Source: Caulobacter sp. (lineage in GTDB: Bacteria; Pseudomonadota; Alphaproteobacteria; Caulobacterales; Caulobacteraceae). From it: DNA of 64,000 bases. Below the pieces are notes generated by a model. The model saw only the letters and a list, made by a program, of their open reading frames with translations. It ran no database searches and was not told the DNA's origin. Position numbers and translations under genes: made by a program. Below are positions 35,326-44,142 of the stretch, one piece after another. Each line of letters starts with the position of its first letter. The first letter of the stretch is position 1. The stretch spans positions 62,001 through 126,000 of the forward strand of contig WGLL01000013.1 of the NCBI GenBank assembly GCA_016125585.1, given 5' to 3'.

Positions 35326-35453
35326 GGACGTCCCCTATATTCCCCTGCCCGGACGATGGCCGCCACCGGTTAGCGAACCGTTTCAATGGCCGCAGAGGCC
35401 TCTCGCGGCAGAATCCCGTGGCGCGTCCGGCCCCGGCCCCTTAAGTCTTCGGC

Positions 35454-37265
35454 ATGCGCCAGACCTTCACTGAATCCACCGATCCCTCTTTCGGTCCCCG
35501 CCACGTGCCGCTGATCCGCGCCGCCATGGCCCAGCAGGGCCTCGACGGCCTGCTGGTGCCGCATGAGGACGAGCACCAGAACGAGTATCTTCCCGCCGCC
35601 AATGACCGACTGGCCTGGGCCACCGGCTTCACCGGCTCGGCCGGGGCGGCGGTCATCCTCAAGGACAAGGCGGCCGTCTTCGTGGATGGCCGCTACACCA
35701 TCCAGGTCCGCGAGCAGGTGGACCCCGAAACATTCGAATACCGCGACCTCGTCGAGGGCGGCGTTCCGGCCTATCTCGAAACCGCCGCGCCGGGCTCGGT
35801 GATCGGCTACGACCCGCGCCTGCACAGCCCCGACTCCCTGGCCAGCCTGAAAGCCGCCGCCGAAAAGGCCGGCGCCAGCCTCAAGCCTCTGGACGCCAAC
35901 CCCCTCGACGCCGCCTGGGGACAGGCCCGGCCGGCCCAGCCCAAGGCGGCCGTCGTCCCGCAACCGCTGGAACATGCCGGAGAGGACTCGGCCGACAAGC
36001 GCGCGCGGATCGGCGAGGCCATCAAGGGGCTCGGCGCCGACGCGGCGGTCATAACCGCCCCCGCCTCGATCGCCTGGCTGTTCAATGTCCGCGGCGGCGA
36101 CGTCATCCGCACGCCCCTGCCCCTCAGCCAGGCCGTGGTCCGCGCCGACGGCACGGCGCGGCTCTTCCTCGACCCGGACAAGGTCACGCGGGACCTGCCG
36201 GCCTGGCTCGGCAATCAGGTGTCGCTGGAGCCGCCAGAGGCGCTTGACGGCGCCCTGGACGACCTCAAGGGCGCCCGGGTGCTGGTCGATCCCGGCCAGT
36301 CCTCGGCCTGGTATTTCGATCGGCTTGAGGCGGCCGGCGCGACCGTGGTGCGCGGCATGGATCCCACCGCCCTGCCCCGGGCCTGCAAGAACGACGTCGA
36401 GATCGCCGGGACCCGCGAGGCTCACCGCCGCGACGGGGCGGCCCTGACCCGCTTCCTCCACTGGCTGGCCACCGAGGGCCAGACCAGTCCGCCGGACGAG
36501 AAGGAAGCCGTGGCGAAGCTGGAGGGCTTCCGCGAGGCCACCGGCATGCTCCAGGACCTCAGCTTCGACACCATCGGCGCCGCCAACGGCCATGGCGCCC
36601 TGCCCCACTATCATCCCAACGACCGCACCAACGAGCGGGCGAAGCCGGGCTCGCTGCTGCTGGTCGACAGCGGCGGCCAGTATCTGGACGGCACCACCGA
36701 CGTGACCCGCACCGTGGCCATCGGCGAGCCGACCGAGGAAATGCGTCGGCGCAACACCCTGGTGCTCAAGGGCCATCTGGCCCTGGCCCGGCTGCGCTTC
36801 CCGGCCGGCACTACCGGCAGCGCCATCGACGCCTTCGCCCGCGCCGCCCTGTGGGCCGAGGGGCTCGACTACGACCACGGCACCGGCCACGGCGTCGGCG
36901 TCTATCTCGGCGTCCACGAGGGCCCGCACCGCATCTCCAAGGCCCCCAACACCGTGGCCCTGCGCGCCGGGATGATCGTCTCCAACGAGCCTGGCTACTA
37001 CAAGGCCGGCGAATACGGCATCCGCATCGAGAACCTTGAAGTCGTCATGCCGGCGGAAGACATCCCCGGCGGCGAGCGGCCGATGCACCGCTTCGAGGCC
37101 CTGACCCTGGCGCCGATCGACAAGCGCCTGGTCGTGGTCGATCTGCTCAGCGACGTCGAACGGGCCCAGTTCAACGCCTATCACGCCCGGGTTCTGGCCG
37201 AGATCGGCCCGCTGGTCGACGGCGAGGCCGGTGACTGGCTGAAGGAGGCCTGCGCGCCGCTGTAA
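35454..37265 (+). CDS. Aminopeptidase P (M24B Xaa-Pro aminopeptidase)
   Basis: 603 residues, three-domain type like eukaryotic cytosolic aminopeptidase P. Two creatinase-like N-terminal domains (to about 310) precede the pita-bread catalytic domain. Dimetal ligands are visible: Asp405 and Asp416 in DSGGQYLDGTTD, the His in GTGHGVGVYLGVHEG, and Glu residues in NEPGYYKAGEYGIRIENLE. It removes N-terminal residues preceding proline. The final 28 residues are repeated almost exactly, out of context, 290 bases downstream (see the fragment at 37467). Confidence 0.95.
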   Translation: MRQTFTESTDPSFGPRHVPLIRAAMAQQGLDGLLVPHEDEHQNEYLPAANDRLAWATGFTGSAGAAVILKDKAAVFVDGRYTIQVREQVDPETFEYRDLVEGGVPAYLETAAPGSVIGYDPRLHSPDSLASLKAAAEKAGASLKPLDANPLDAAWGQARPAQPKAAVVPQPLEHAGEDSADKRARIGEAIKGLGADAAVITAPASIAWLFNVRGGDVIRTPLPLSQAVVRADGTARLFLDPDKVTRDLPAWLGNQVSLEPPEALDGALDDLKGARVLVDPGQSSAWYFDRLEAAGATVVRGMDPTALPRACKNDVEIAGTREAHRRDGAALTRFLHWLATEGQTSPPDEKEAVAKLEGFREATGMLQDLSFDTIGAANGHGALPHYHPNDRTNERAKPGSLLLVDSGGQYLDGTTDVTRTVAIGEPTEEMRRRNTLVLKGHLALARLRFPAGTTGSAIDAFARAALWAEGLDYDHGTGHGVGVYLGVHEGPHRISKAPNTVALRAGMIVSNEPGYYKAGEYGIRIENLEVVMPAEDIPGGERPMHRFEALTLAPIDKRLVVVDLLSDVERAQFNAYHARVLAEIGPLVDGEAGDWLKEACAPL

Positions 37266-37297
37266 CTTTGGCGCAATCAGCTTGCGAGGATTGCGAT

Positions 37298-37465
37298 ATG
37301 GGTGAGAAACTCTTCGAGGCGGACAGGCTGGAGGCCTACCACGACGGATCTTCAATCTGCCTTATCGCGGTCGGTACCCATGGCGACCCCCTTGATCTAG
37401 CCGATGGCGAAGTCGAAGCGCTGATTGCCAAACTCCAAGCCTTACTGGCAGCTGAGAAAAGCTGA
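37298..37465 (+). CDS. Small hypothetical protein inserted behind aminopeptidase P
   Basis: 55 residues from the ATG at 37298 (GAGGA upstream). The sequence GEKLFEADRLEAYHDGSSICLIAVG, then HGDPLDLADGEVEALIAKLQALL is compact, with a hydrophobic strand and an amphipathic helix. Not recognised. Its GC is somewhat lower than its neighbours. It lies between the intact aminopeptidase end and a second copy of that end, so it looks like an insertion. Confidence 0.5.
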   Translation: MGEKLFEADRLEAYHDGSSICLIAVGTHGDPLDLADGEVEALIAKLQALLAAEKS

Positions 37466-37466
37466 T

Positions 37467-37558
37467 GCGTCGACTACGCCCGGATGCTGAAGGAAATCGG
37501 CCCGCTGGTCGATGGCGAGGCCGGCGACTGGCTGAAGGAGGCCTGCGCGCCTCTATAA
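37467..37558 (+). pseudogene. Duplicated 3' end of the aminopeptidase P gene
   Basis: About 90 bases ending in a stop at 37556-37558 encode ARMLKEIGPLVDGEAGDWLK then EACAPL. The true gene end encodes ARVLAEIGPLVDGEAGDWLK then EACAPL. The remainder of the gene is absent, so this is a remnant, not a functional gene. The differences are mostly silent or conservative, which suggests a donor from a related strain rather than a very recent tandem copy. Confidence 0.8.
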
Positions 37559-37565
37559 GATCCAC

Positions 37566-37606
37566 CCCGTCATCCCGGACGGCCGCAGGCCGATCCGGGA
37601 CCCAGG
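37566..37606 (+). repeat. Class-3 palindromic repeat
   Basis: A single copy (cccgtcatcccggacggccg ... ccgggacccagg), almost identical to the left half of the element at 56228, directly after the duplicated gene end. Confidence 0.75.
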
Positions 37607-37860
37607 CGGGACGGGGCGCAATGGCGAGGCTGTCGATCACAACCCACGCTCCCCACGGCGTCTCCGGGCTGCGCCCAAACCGGCCTACAAACCCCGCGCC
37701 CCGACCACGCATCGACCTACGCCGCGACCTACATTCCCAGCGCCTCGAACACCGCAAAAACCCACGTTTCAAGGGCTTTCCGGCATATCGACGGCGATTC
37801 GGCCGCAGCTCGCCTCTTTTGTAGTCTTCCGTCGCCGCGGTATAATGCTCGCCGCTTCGA
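37607..37860. other. Intergenic stretch without recognised gene
   Basis: Together with the repeat before it, this leaves about 300 bases without a supported gene. Near its right end (37831-37860) is a TATAAT box preceded by gtcgccgcgg and followed by gctcgccgcttcga; two similar composites exist at 18066 and 57678. It points into the 3' end of the minus-strand metallopeptidase, so its role as a promoter is doubtful. Confidence 0.4.
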
Positions 37861-39675
37861 TCAGGCGACCGACCGCGGCTCCAGCACCGCGTAGTTGAAC
37901 AGCCGGTAGCGATAGCGCTGCTGGGCCCGGATGTTGCTCGCGACCACCCCGTGCAGGGCGTCGTCCCAGGTTCCCCAATTGCCGATGAAGGCCTCGGCCG
38001 CCGCCCGATCACCGCCGACCTGAAGGGCGAAGACCGCCTTCAGCAGGTCGCGCACCGCGTCGTGATAGCGGCTGTAGTCGATCGACATCTTCGCCGTCGC
38101 CGGATCGAAGGTCAGCACCTTGCGGTCCAGGAACCAGTTCCACTGCATCAGCTGCATCATGTTGTAGGGCTGCTCGCGCCGGGGCCGGTTGCTCTGCAGG
38201 CAGCGCAGGATGCCGCTGGCGTAGAGGGCCCGCAGCTGGTCGTCGGTGTAGTAGCCGCGCGCCTTCAGCTCCTCCCCGACGAACAGGGAAACAAGATCGG
38301 CCTTCATCTCCTCCAGCAGACTGGCGTCCGGCCCCAGGGCGACGTCGAAGGTCTCCCCGCCGGTGGTCAGGTCCGGGCCCAGGTAGTGGCCGACCTCATG
38401 CCAGAGGGTGCGATAAAAGCCGCCATCCGGCGTCAGGTGGCTGGCGAACGGCTCCGCCATCGCCGCCGCGAAGCTGTCGCCGCTGCCGGCGAAGATGTCC
38501 GGGTTGCGCATGATGTTGACGCGAAGCAGGATGATGCTGCCGTAGCGGGCGTTCAGATAGGCCTCGTTGGGCAGGTTGGTGGCGGTGTTGCCCCCGCGCG
38601 TCTGGCCGAAGTCGGCGATCACGTCATAGACCCCGACCGGAATGTCCTCCTGCACCGTCTTGTGGCTGTCGGTCGGCAGGCTGTTCTCCAGCGCCTGGAC
38701 GCCGTTCATCGCCTTGCGCAGCGCCGCGCCCTCGGCGTTGCGGGCGGCCAGCAGGCTCAGCCCGTAGAAGGCCCGCGTGCCCAGCAGTTCGTCGTCATAG
38801 GTCTCATAGGCGCCGATCTGGGCGTTGAGGTTGTTGAACCGCCCCTTCAGCCAGGCCGCGTCGCCGGATTCATAGTCGTCGCTCAGCAGGTCGCGGGCCC
38901 GGTTGCGCAGGTATTTGGCGAAGGCCCAGTCGTCCGACTGCACCGCGTCGGCGGCCTGGTTCAGCAGGCCGTGCGCCCGGATCATCTGGTCCGCATAGGC
39001 CAGGGAATAGGGCGCGGCGTAGAGCACCGCCCGGTCCGGCTTGCGAGCGAGGCCTTCAAGTCGGACCCGCAGACCCGGATGCAGGGTGTCGAGGGCCGGA
39101 TACTGATGCAGCTTGTCGAGATCGCGCCGCAGCGAGGCCTTGTCCGCCCGTCGCACCACCGAGCGCAGGTCCGTGAGGGCCGCCTTCTCCGCCGGATGGG
39201 CGGCGATGTAGGCCTCGAACTCCGCCTTGGTCAGGTCCCACGGATAGACATTTTTGCCCGGCGGCGGATCGTCGACCGCGACGAAGGGAACCCGGCGATT
39301 GTCCAGGGTCGTGGCGACAGGACCCTGGAACAGGCGGTAGAGGGTCGCCAGGTCCCGACCGGCGGCGTCGGTGCGCCCGGCGAGCGCGCTCCGGACCTCC
39401 AGCGCCCGGCGGTGGCGCTGCAGTTCATAGAGGTCCTGGAAGATCGCCCCGACCTCCAGCAGCTTGCCGACCGCCGTCCGCTCGCCGGCGGTCAGCTGCG
39501 ACAGGTCCGGCGCCAAGGTCAGGCTCTGGGTCTTGTCCAGGATTTCCGCGACCTGCCCGGCTGTCCATTCGCCTTCAGGCGAAAGCGCTTCCCGCGCCAT
39601 GCCGCGCGGCGCGGCGGCCAGCGCCAGGGCAGAAGCGGAAAACGCCATGGCGGAGCGGCGGGAGATCGGGATCAT
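37861..39675 (-). CDS. M49-like (dipeptidyl-peptidase III family) zinc metallopeptidase, Tat-exported
   Basis: 604 residues from the ATG at 39675 (AAGGA upstream). A Tat signal (ISRRSAMAFSASALALAAAP) leads into a helical N-terminal domain. The zinc site is WHEVGHYLGP (HExxH-like HEVGH, 426-430) with the downstream Glu in LLEEMKADLVSLF (455-460). This EEMKAD pattern is that of bacterial M49-like peptidases, whose motif is usually HEISH/HELLGH...EEAKAD. It is likely a periplasmic oligopeptidase. Monocistronic. Confidence 0.82.
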   Translation of the reverse strand: MIPISRRSAMAFSASALALAAAPRGMAREALSPEGEWTAGQVAEILDKTQSLTLAPDLSQLTAGERTAVGKLLEVGAIFQDLYELQRHRRALEVRSALAGRTDAAGRDLATLYRLFQGPVATTLDNRRVPFVAVDDPPPGKNVYPWDLTKAEFEAYIAAHPAEKAALTDLRSVVRRADKASLRRDLDKLHQYPALDTLHPGLRVRLEGLARKPDRAVLYAAPYSLAYADQMIRAHGLLNQAADAVQSDDWAFAKYLRNRARDLLSDDYESGDAAWLKGRFNNLNAQIGAYETYDDELLGTRAFYGLSLLAARNAEGAALRKAMNGVQALENSLPTDSHKTVQEDIPVGVYDVIADFGQTRGGNTATNLPNEAYLNARYGSIILLRVNIMRNPDIFAGSGDSFAAAMAEPFASHLTPDGGFYRTLWHEVGHYLGPDLTTGGETFDVALGPDASLLEEMKADLVSLFVGEELKARGYYTDDQLRALYASGILRCLQSNRPRREQPYNMMQLMQWNWFLDRKVLTFDPATAKMSIDYSRYHDAVRDLLKAVFALQVGGDRAAAEAFIGNWGTWDDALHGVVASNIRAQQRYRYRLFNYAVLEPRSVA

Positions 39676-39782
39676 GGGCGTCCTTGCATGCGTATCGGCC
39701 GCGCACGGCCGCGGCCCGATGGGCACCATAGGCCGTCGCCGGGCTCCGGGACAGACGGGCCGGGCTGCGATCGCCAACGGAA

Positions 39783-39814
39783 AAGGCCCCGGAAGCGGCA
39801 GCTTCCGGGGCCTT
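39783..39814 (-). terminator. Rho-independent terminator of the acyl-CoA dehydrogenase operon
   Basis: A perfect 14-base stem, AAGGCCCCGGAAGC (39783-39796) with GCTTCCGGGGCCTT (39801-39814), and a four-base loop. On the minus strand it is followed by a short T-run (TTTTCC). It lies 24 bases after the stop at 39838. Confidence 0.9.
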
Positions 39815-39837
39815 GTCATCTCACCGGGGTGAAACCC

Positions 39838-40983
39838 TTACGCCGCCTTGCCGAAGCTAAGGGCCTCGTAGCGGCGAAGGTGGTGATCGACCGAGCCGAA
39901 CAGGCCCTCGATCATCGTCGCGCGCTTGAAGTAGTGGCCGACCGCCAGTTCGTCGGTCATGCCCATGCCGCCGTGGATCTGGATGGCGTTCTGGCCGACG
40001 AACTTGCAGGCCTTGCCGATCTGCACCTTGGCGGCCGAGACGGCCTTGGCGCGTTCCTCGTCGCTTTCGTCCAGCTTCAGGGTGGCCATGTAGGTCATCG
40101 ACACCGACTGCTCGACGTTCATGAACATGTCGACCATCCGGTGTTGCAGCACCTGGAAGTTGGCGATCGCCGTGCCGAACTGCTTGCGCTGACGGGCGTA
40201 GTCGAGGGTCTGCTCATGCATCTTGCGCATGGCGCCGGTGGCCTCGGCGCAGACGGCGGCGGTCGCCTCGTCCAGCACCTTGTTGACCAGCGGCAGGCCC
40301 TTGCCCTCTTCGCCGATCAGGGCGCTGGCCGGGACAGTGACGTTCTCGAAGTAGACTTCCGAGGCGCGCTGGCCGTCGACGGTGGGGTAGTCGCGGGTGA
40401 CGATGCCCTTGGCGCCCTTTTCAACGAGGAAGACCGAGACGCCGGCCTCGTCGCGCTGGCCGCCGCTGGTGCGGGCGGTGACGATCAGATGGCTGGCCCA
40501 GGGGGCGCCGATGACGACCGCCTTATGGCCGTTGAGGACGTAGGAGTCGCCCTCCTTCTTCGCCGTGGTCTTGATGTCGTTCCAGGTGTAGCGGGCCTGG
40601 GGTTCGGCGTAGGCGAAGGCCATGGTGACCTTGCCTTCGATGATGCCGCCGATCAGTTCGGCGGCGCCGGCGTAGCCCGAGTGCTTCAGGAAGCCGCCGC
40701 CGATGACCACGGTGCCGAGGTAGGGCTCGACCACCAGGGCTTTGCCGAACTCTTCCATGACGATCATGTTCTCGATGGCGCCGCCGCCCAGGCCGCCCAG
40801 CTCTTCGGAGAAGGGCGCGCCCAGGATGCCCAGCTCATTGGCGAAGGATTCCCAGATCTCCGGGCTCCAGCCGCTTTCCGACTTGATCAGCTTCTGGCGT
40901 TTGTCGAAGTCGTACTTGTCCTGGAGAAAGCTGGCGACGGTGTCGCGCAGCATCGATTGCTCTTCGGAGAAATTGAAGTCCAT
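39838..40983 (-). CDS. Acyl-CoA dehydrogenase, small-subunit (PimD-like) type
   Basis: 381 residues. The FAD acyl-CoA dehydrogenase fold is evident from FSEEQSMLRDTVASFL, AFAYAEPQARY, RQRKQFGTAIANFQVLQHRM and QIHGGMGMTDELAVGHYFKR. With the 403-residue gene upstream it forms the pair pattern of two-subunit enzymes such as pimeloyl-CoA dehydrogenase or steroid side-chain FadE pairs. Substrate is uncertain: a medium dicarboxylic or branched/cyclic acyl-CoA. Transcribed second in the operon, 54 bases after the first gene. Confidence 0.9.
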   Translation of the reverse strand: MDFNFSEEQSMLRDTVASFLQDKYDFDKRQKLIKSESGWSPEIWESFANELGILGAPFSEELGGLGGGAIENMIVMEEFGKALVVEPYLGTVVIGGGFLKHSGYAGAAELIGGIIEGKVTMAFAYAEPQARYTWNDIKTTAKKEGDSYVLNGHKAVVIGAPWASHLIVTARTSGGQRDEAGVSVFLVEKGAKGIVTRDYPTVDGQRASEVYFENVTVPASALIGEEGKGLPLVNKVLDEATAAVCAEATGAMRKMHEQTLDYARQRKQFGTAIANFQVLQHRMVDMFMNVEQSVSMTYMATLKLDESDEERAKAVSAAKVQIGKACKFVGQNAIQIHGGMGMTDELAVGHYFKRATMIEGLFGSVDHHLRRYEALSFGKAA

Positions 40984-41037
40984 CGGGGCGTCCCTAACTC
41001 GAGTGTTTTCGTGGCGTTTCGTGGTCTCCCGGCCGGA

Positions 41038-42249
41038 TTAAAGGCCGAGGACCATCTTGGCGATGATGTTGCGCTGAATTTCGTTCGAACCGCCATAGAT
41101 GGAGGTCTTGCGAGTGTTGAAATAGTTGGGCGCGGTGCGGTGAGCGGCATCGGGACCGATCGGGTGCATGTTGTCGCCGTCGTCCGGGAAGCCGCGGAAG
41201 TAGGGCGCGCCGTAGTGGCCGGCGGCTTCCAGAGCCAGTTCGGTCAGACGTTGCTGGATTTCGGTGCCCTTGATCTTGAGCAGCGAGGATTCGGGGCCGG
41301 GGCCCTTGCCGGCGCTCTCGGAAGCGAGAACGCGAAGCTCGGTGTATTCCAGGGCGGTCAGGTCGATCTCCAGTTCGGCGACCTTGCGCTTGAAGTCGGG
41401 GTCGGCCAGCAGGTTGTGGCCGTCGTCGCCGGCTTCGGCCGACGCCAGTTCACGGACCTTCTCGACGCCGCGCTTGGAGCGGGCGACGCCGGCGATGCCG
41501 GAGCGTTCGTGAGCCAGCAGGAACTTGGCGCAGGTCCAGCCCTTGTTCTCCTCGAACACGCGGTTCTCGACGGGCACCTTGACGTTCTCGAGCCAGACTT
41601 CGTTGACCTCATGGCCGCCATCGATGGTGATGATCGGACGCACGGTGATGCCCGGGCTCTTCATGTCGATCAGCAGGAAGGAGATGCCTTCCTGGATCTT
41701 GGCGGTCGGGTCGGTGCGGACCAGGAAGAAGCCCCAGTCGGCGTGCTGGGCAAGCGTGGTCCAGGTCTTCTGACCGTTGACGATGTAGTATTCCTTGCCG
41801 TCGTCGCCGGTGATGCGCTCGGCCTTGGTCTTCAGGGAGGCCAGGTCGGAACCGGCGCCCGGCTCGCTGTAGCCCTGGCACCACCATTCCTCGCCGTTGT
41901 AGATTTTCGGCAGGAAGCGGTCTTTCTGCGCCTGGGTGCCGAAGGTGTAGATCACCGGCGCGACCATGGCGACGCCGAAGGGCAGGATCGGAATGGCGTC
42001 CGCGCGGGCCATTTCCTCGCCGAACAGATACTTCTGGGTCGAGGTCCAGCCGCAGCCGCCCCACTCTTTCGGCCAGGACGGGGCGACCCAGCCCTTCTTG
42101 GCCAGAACCTTGTGCCAGGACAGGAAGTCTTCCTTGGACAGGTCCTCCCGGTCGCCCTTGCCCCGCAGATGCTCGGGGTAGTTCTCGGCAATGAAGGCGC
42201 GGACTTCGTCACGGAAGGCGATATCTTCGGGCGAAAAGTGGAGGTTCAT
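41038..42249 (-). CDS. Acyl-CoA dehydrogenase, large-subunit (PimC-like) type
   Basis: 403 residues. FSPEDIAFRDEVRAFIAENY, WWCQGYSEPGAGSDLASLKT, YYIVNGQKTWTTLAQHADW and KTSIYGGSNEIQRNIIAKMV mark the large subunit of two-component acyl-CoA dehydrogenases. It is co-transcribed with the 381-residue subunit. The operon carries two operator-like palindromes upstream, one of them shared with the third dehydrogenase operon in the window. Confidence 0.92.
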   Translation of the reverse strand: MNLHFSPEDIAFRDEVRAFIAENYPEHLRGKGDREDLSKEDFLSWHKVLAKKGWVAPSWPKEWGGCGWTSTQKYLFGEEMARADAIPILPFGVAMVAPVIYTFGTQAQKDRFLPKIYNGEEWWCQGYSEPGAGSDLASLKTKAERITGDDGKEYYIVNGQKTWTTLAQHADWGFFLVRTDPTAKIQEGISFLLIDMKSPGITVRPIITIDGGHEVNEVWLENVKVPVENRVFEENKGWTCAKFLLAHERSGIAGVARSKRGVEKVRELASAEAGDDGHNLLADPDFKRKVAELEIDLTALEYTELRVLASESAGKGPGPESSLLKIKGTEIQQRLTELALEAAGHYGAPYFRGFPDDGDNMHPIGPDAAHRTAPNYFNTRKTSIYGGSNEIQRNIIAKMVLGL

Positions 42250-42308
42250 CAGGGGCTCCCGGCGCGGCTCTCAAGGGCCGTGTTCACGTCGGAGACGATC
42301 ATAGGGAC

Positions 42309-42342
42309 CGAACGCTTGTTTGGAAAGATGACGCTTGCGTCA
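42309..42342 (-). promoter_or_regulatory. Operator region of the two-subunit acyl-CoA dehydrogenase operon
   Basis: Two elements lie upstream of the start at 42249. The first is CGAACGCTTGTTTG (42309-42322), containing the AACGNTTGTTT core and close to CAAAC-N4-GTTTG. The second is a perfect inverted repeat TGACGC-TT-GCGTCA (42329-42342) that contains a minus-strand TTGACG -35 box. Repression by a TetR-type regulator responsive to acyl-CoA is inferred. Confidence 0.55.
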
Positions 42343-42382
42343 ACGTAAGCGGTTATCGCCGCCGCCCGTCGAAGACCGCCGG

Positions 42383-43024
42383 TTACGGCTCGAACGCGCC
42401 CTTGATGCTCTCGCCGACGCCAGGAAAGACCACACAGCGAGGATCGGATTTCCCCGCCTTTCGGGCGCTGGCCAGGTTGGCCTCGATCTCCGACGGCAGG
42501 AGACCCTTGCTTAGGCCCTGCATACCGTAGGCGAACAGATACACACCCGCCATTCCCCGGAGATCAGAATTCGTCGGGTCCGCCTCCACCATCGCCGCAA
42601 ACTGACCATAGCAGGCCAGGGCCATTTCGAGGTCCGGCACTGACATGGCGTCAGAACCGGGCTCAACGTCCGGCATCTTGAAAACAATCGGGATACCGAC
42701 TTTGGCTCCGTCTACCGGCAGGCCGTCCACAGTGCGGGGCGCCATCCTGAAAGACGCGGAGAGCAGGATTGCCGCCTCGCCGAAACCGTAGTCGGCGGGT
42801 GTTTCATCTTCGACCCGACACTTGCTGACATAGCCCGTAGCGAGCACCTGACAGGTCAGCAGAACACGCCCGCCGACCCCGTCCCGGAGGGCCCTGGCCG
42901 GATAGACCCGGGCCACCTCATCGCCCGAAGGAATCTCGAGCCAGTGCGGGTTGGTGATAGCCGTCGGCGCCTTTCCCGCAGCTGGGCTGGCGGCCAAGGC
43001 CAACGCAAAGAACAACCCCAGCAT
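42383..43024 (-). CDS. Exported protein with TonB C-terminal-like domain
   Basis: 213 residues from the ATG at 43024. The signal peptide (MLGLFFALALAASPAAG) is followed by a TonB C-terminal-like fold: VARVYPARALRDGVGGRVLL, CQVLATGYVSKCRVEDETP and GEAAILLSASFRMAP. It has no transmembrane anchor or Pro-rich spanner, so it is not a classical TonB. A C-terminal TPR-like helical part (LEMALACYGQFAAMVEADP) follows. Periplasmic; function unknown. Confidence 0.75.
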   Translation of the reverse strand: MLGLFFALALAASPAAGKAPTAITNPHWLEIPSGDEVARVYPARALRDGVGGRVLLTCQVLATGYVSKCRVEDETPADYGFGEAAILLSASFRMAPRTVDGLPVDGAKVGIPIVFKMPDVEPGSDAMSVPDLEMALACYGQFAAMVEADPTNSDLRGMAGVYLFAYGMQGLSKGLLPSEIEANLASARKAGKSDPRCVVFPGVGESIKGAFEP

Positions 43025-43080
43025 CTCACTTCCCCCGCCCGCGAGTCCGGAACCTAACAACAGCGGCGGAGAGCGCCAGA

Positions 43081-43115
43081 AAAAAGAGCGCCCCGTCCGG
43101 GGGTGGACGGGGCGC
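43081..43115 (-). terminator. Rho-independent terminator
   Basis: An 11-base stem GCGCCCCGTCC (43088-43098) / GGACGGGGCGC (43105-43115) is followed on the minus strand by TCTTTTT. It ends the transcript of the small exported protein at 43155. Confidence 0.9.
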
Positions 43116-43154
43116 CAAGGGGCTCTGGGTGCTCGATAGAGTGCGGATTGATCC

Positions 43155-43484
43155 CTAGAGGCCGAAAGCCTCGCAGGCGCCGGTCCGCTCGGCGATCAGG
43201 TCGGCCTTGGCCGCGTCATCGGCGCGGTTGGCTTCGGAACGGGCCTCGTCCTGGGCGTTGTTGGCCTTGTCGAGGATGTGGGTGGAGCGGCCGCGCTTGT
43301 TGGCCTTGATGACCTCGTCGACGGCGGTGGTGTCGACGACCCCGAGGGCCTCGGACTTCGCCAGGCCCTTGCAGCGCGCGGCCTTGACGAACTGGGAGTC
43401 GGTCAGCCGGGCCGCCGGCTGCGCCGCGACCGCGGTGCTGGTGGCGGCGGTGAGAACAAGGGCAGTGATCATCAGGGCTTTCAT
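43155..43484 (-). CDS. Small exported protein of unknown function
   Basis: 109 residues with a signal peptide (MKALMITALVLTAATSTAVAA) and a helical mature part with two Cys (ARCKGLAKSEALG near the start, RTGACEAFGL at the end) that may form a disulfide. It is rich in Ala, Asp and Arg. GGAG precedes the start, and it has its own strong terminator. Not recognised. Confidence 0.7.
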   Translation of the reverse strand: MKALMITALVLTAATSTAVAAQPAARLTDSQFVKAARCKGLAKSEALGVVDTTAVDEVIKANKRGRSTHILDKANNAQDEARSEANRADDAAKADLIAERTGACEAFGL

Positions 43485-43686
43485 GGCAGCGCTCCGTCCG
43501 TGTGCAGATCCAATGCCTGAATAATGCTTTCGGATCGCTGTGATGACAAATTAAACCCAAGTAAGATTCAAACAGTTACAGAGATTTCATGTCTAACTTT
43601 TCTGTAATGTCCGTGGCGAAATCATGACGCAATCTTGGTGCAAGCTGGCGGCTTGCCATGCCCCTCGCCGACCGCGATCCTTGGCC

Positions 43687-44142
43687 ATGGTCGACGCCGC
43701 CCCCTCCTCCGCCGCCCTGCGCCTGGACGCGGCCGCGCTCAACGATTTCCTCGGCCGCGCCTTCCCGGCCAGCGGCCGCGAGCATTTGCCGTCGGTCATC
43801 AGTCTGGAGCCGGGACGCGTGCTGCTTCAGGCCGGAACCTCGGCGCGCAACCTCAGGCCTGGCGGGGTGATCTCCGGGCCGACCCTGATGGGCCTTGCCG
43901 ACGCCGCCGCCTACACCCTGATCCTGGCCCATATCGGCGAGGTGGCGATGGCCGTGACCACCTCGCTGAACATCCATTTCCTGCGCCCCTGCAAACCGGG
44001 GGACCTGGTCGCCGAGGGTCGGCTGTTGCGCCTGGGCCGCCGGATCGCCACGGTGGAGGTGTTGATGTGGACCGAAGGCCGCGACAGGGCCGCCGCCCAG
44101 GCCACTGTCGCCTACGCCATTCCCGATGGAGCCAACGCATGA
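43687..44142 (+). CDS. PaaI family thioesterase (hot-dog fold)
   Basis: 151 residues from the ATG at 43687; an in-frame ATG at 43624 is possible, and neither has a clear ribosome site. Motifs are RNLRPGGVISGPTLMGLADA, AVTTSLNIHFLRPCKPGDL and EGRLLRLGRRIATVEV, typical of PaaI/YbgC-like acyl-CoA thioesterases with the Asp/Asn-containing central helix. Substrate unknown. Its stop overlaps the DUF1289 start (ATGA), so the two are coupled. Confidence 0.85.
   Translation: MVDAAPSSAALRLDAAALNDFLGRAFPASGREHLPSVISLEPGRVLLQAGTSARNLRPGGVISGPTLMGLADAAAYTLILAHIGEVAMAVTTSLNIHFLRPCKPGDLVAEGRLLRLGRRIATVEVLMWTEGRDRAAAQATVAYAIPDGANA

Noticed and set aside
37298..37558. Insertion sequence at the aminopeptidase end
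   Set aside because: There is no transposase, no terminal inverted repeat and the duplication is about 85 bases and diverged, far longer than a target-site duplication.
37951..42348. A 1465-codon open frame on the plus strand
   Set aside because: It is antisense to the M49-like peptidase and both acyl-CoA dehydrogenases, all with clear motifs. Its translation is low-complexity and has no domain; high GC keeps the reverse frame open.
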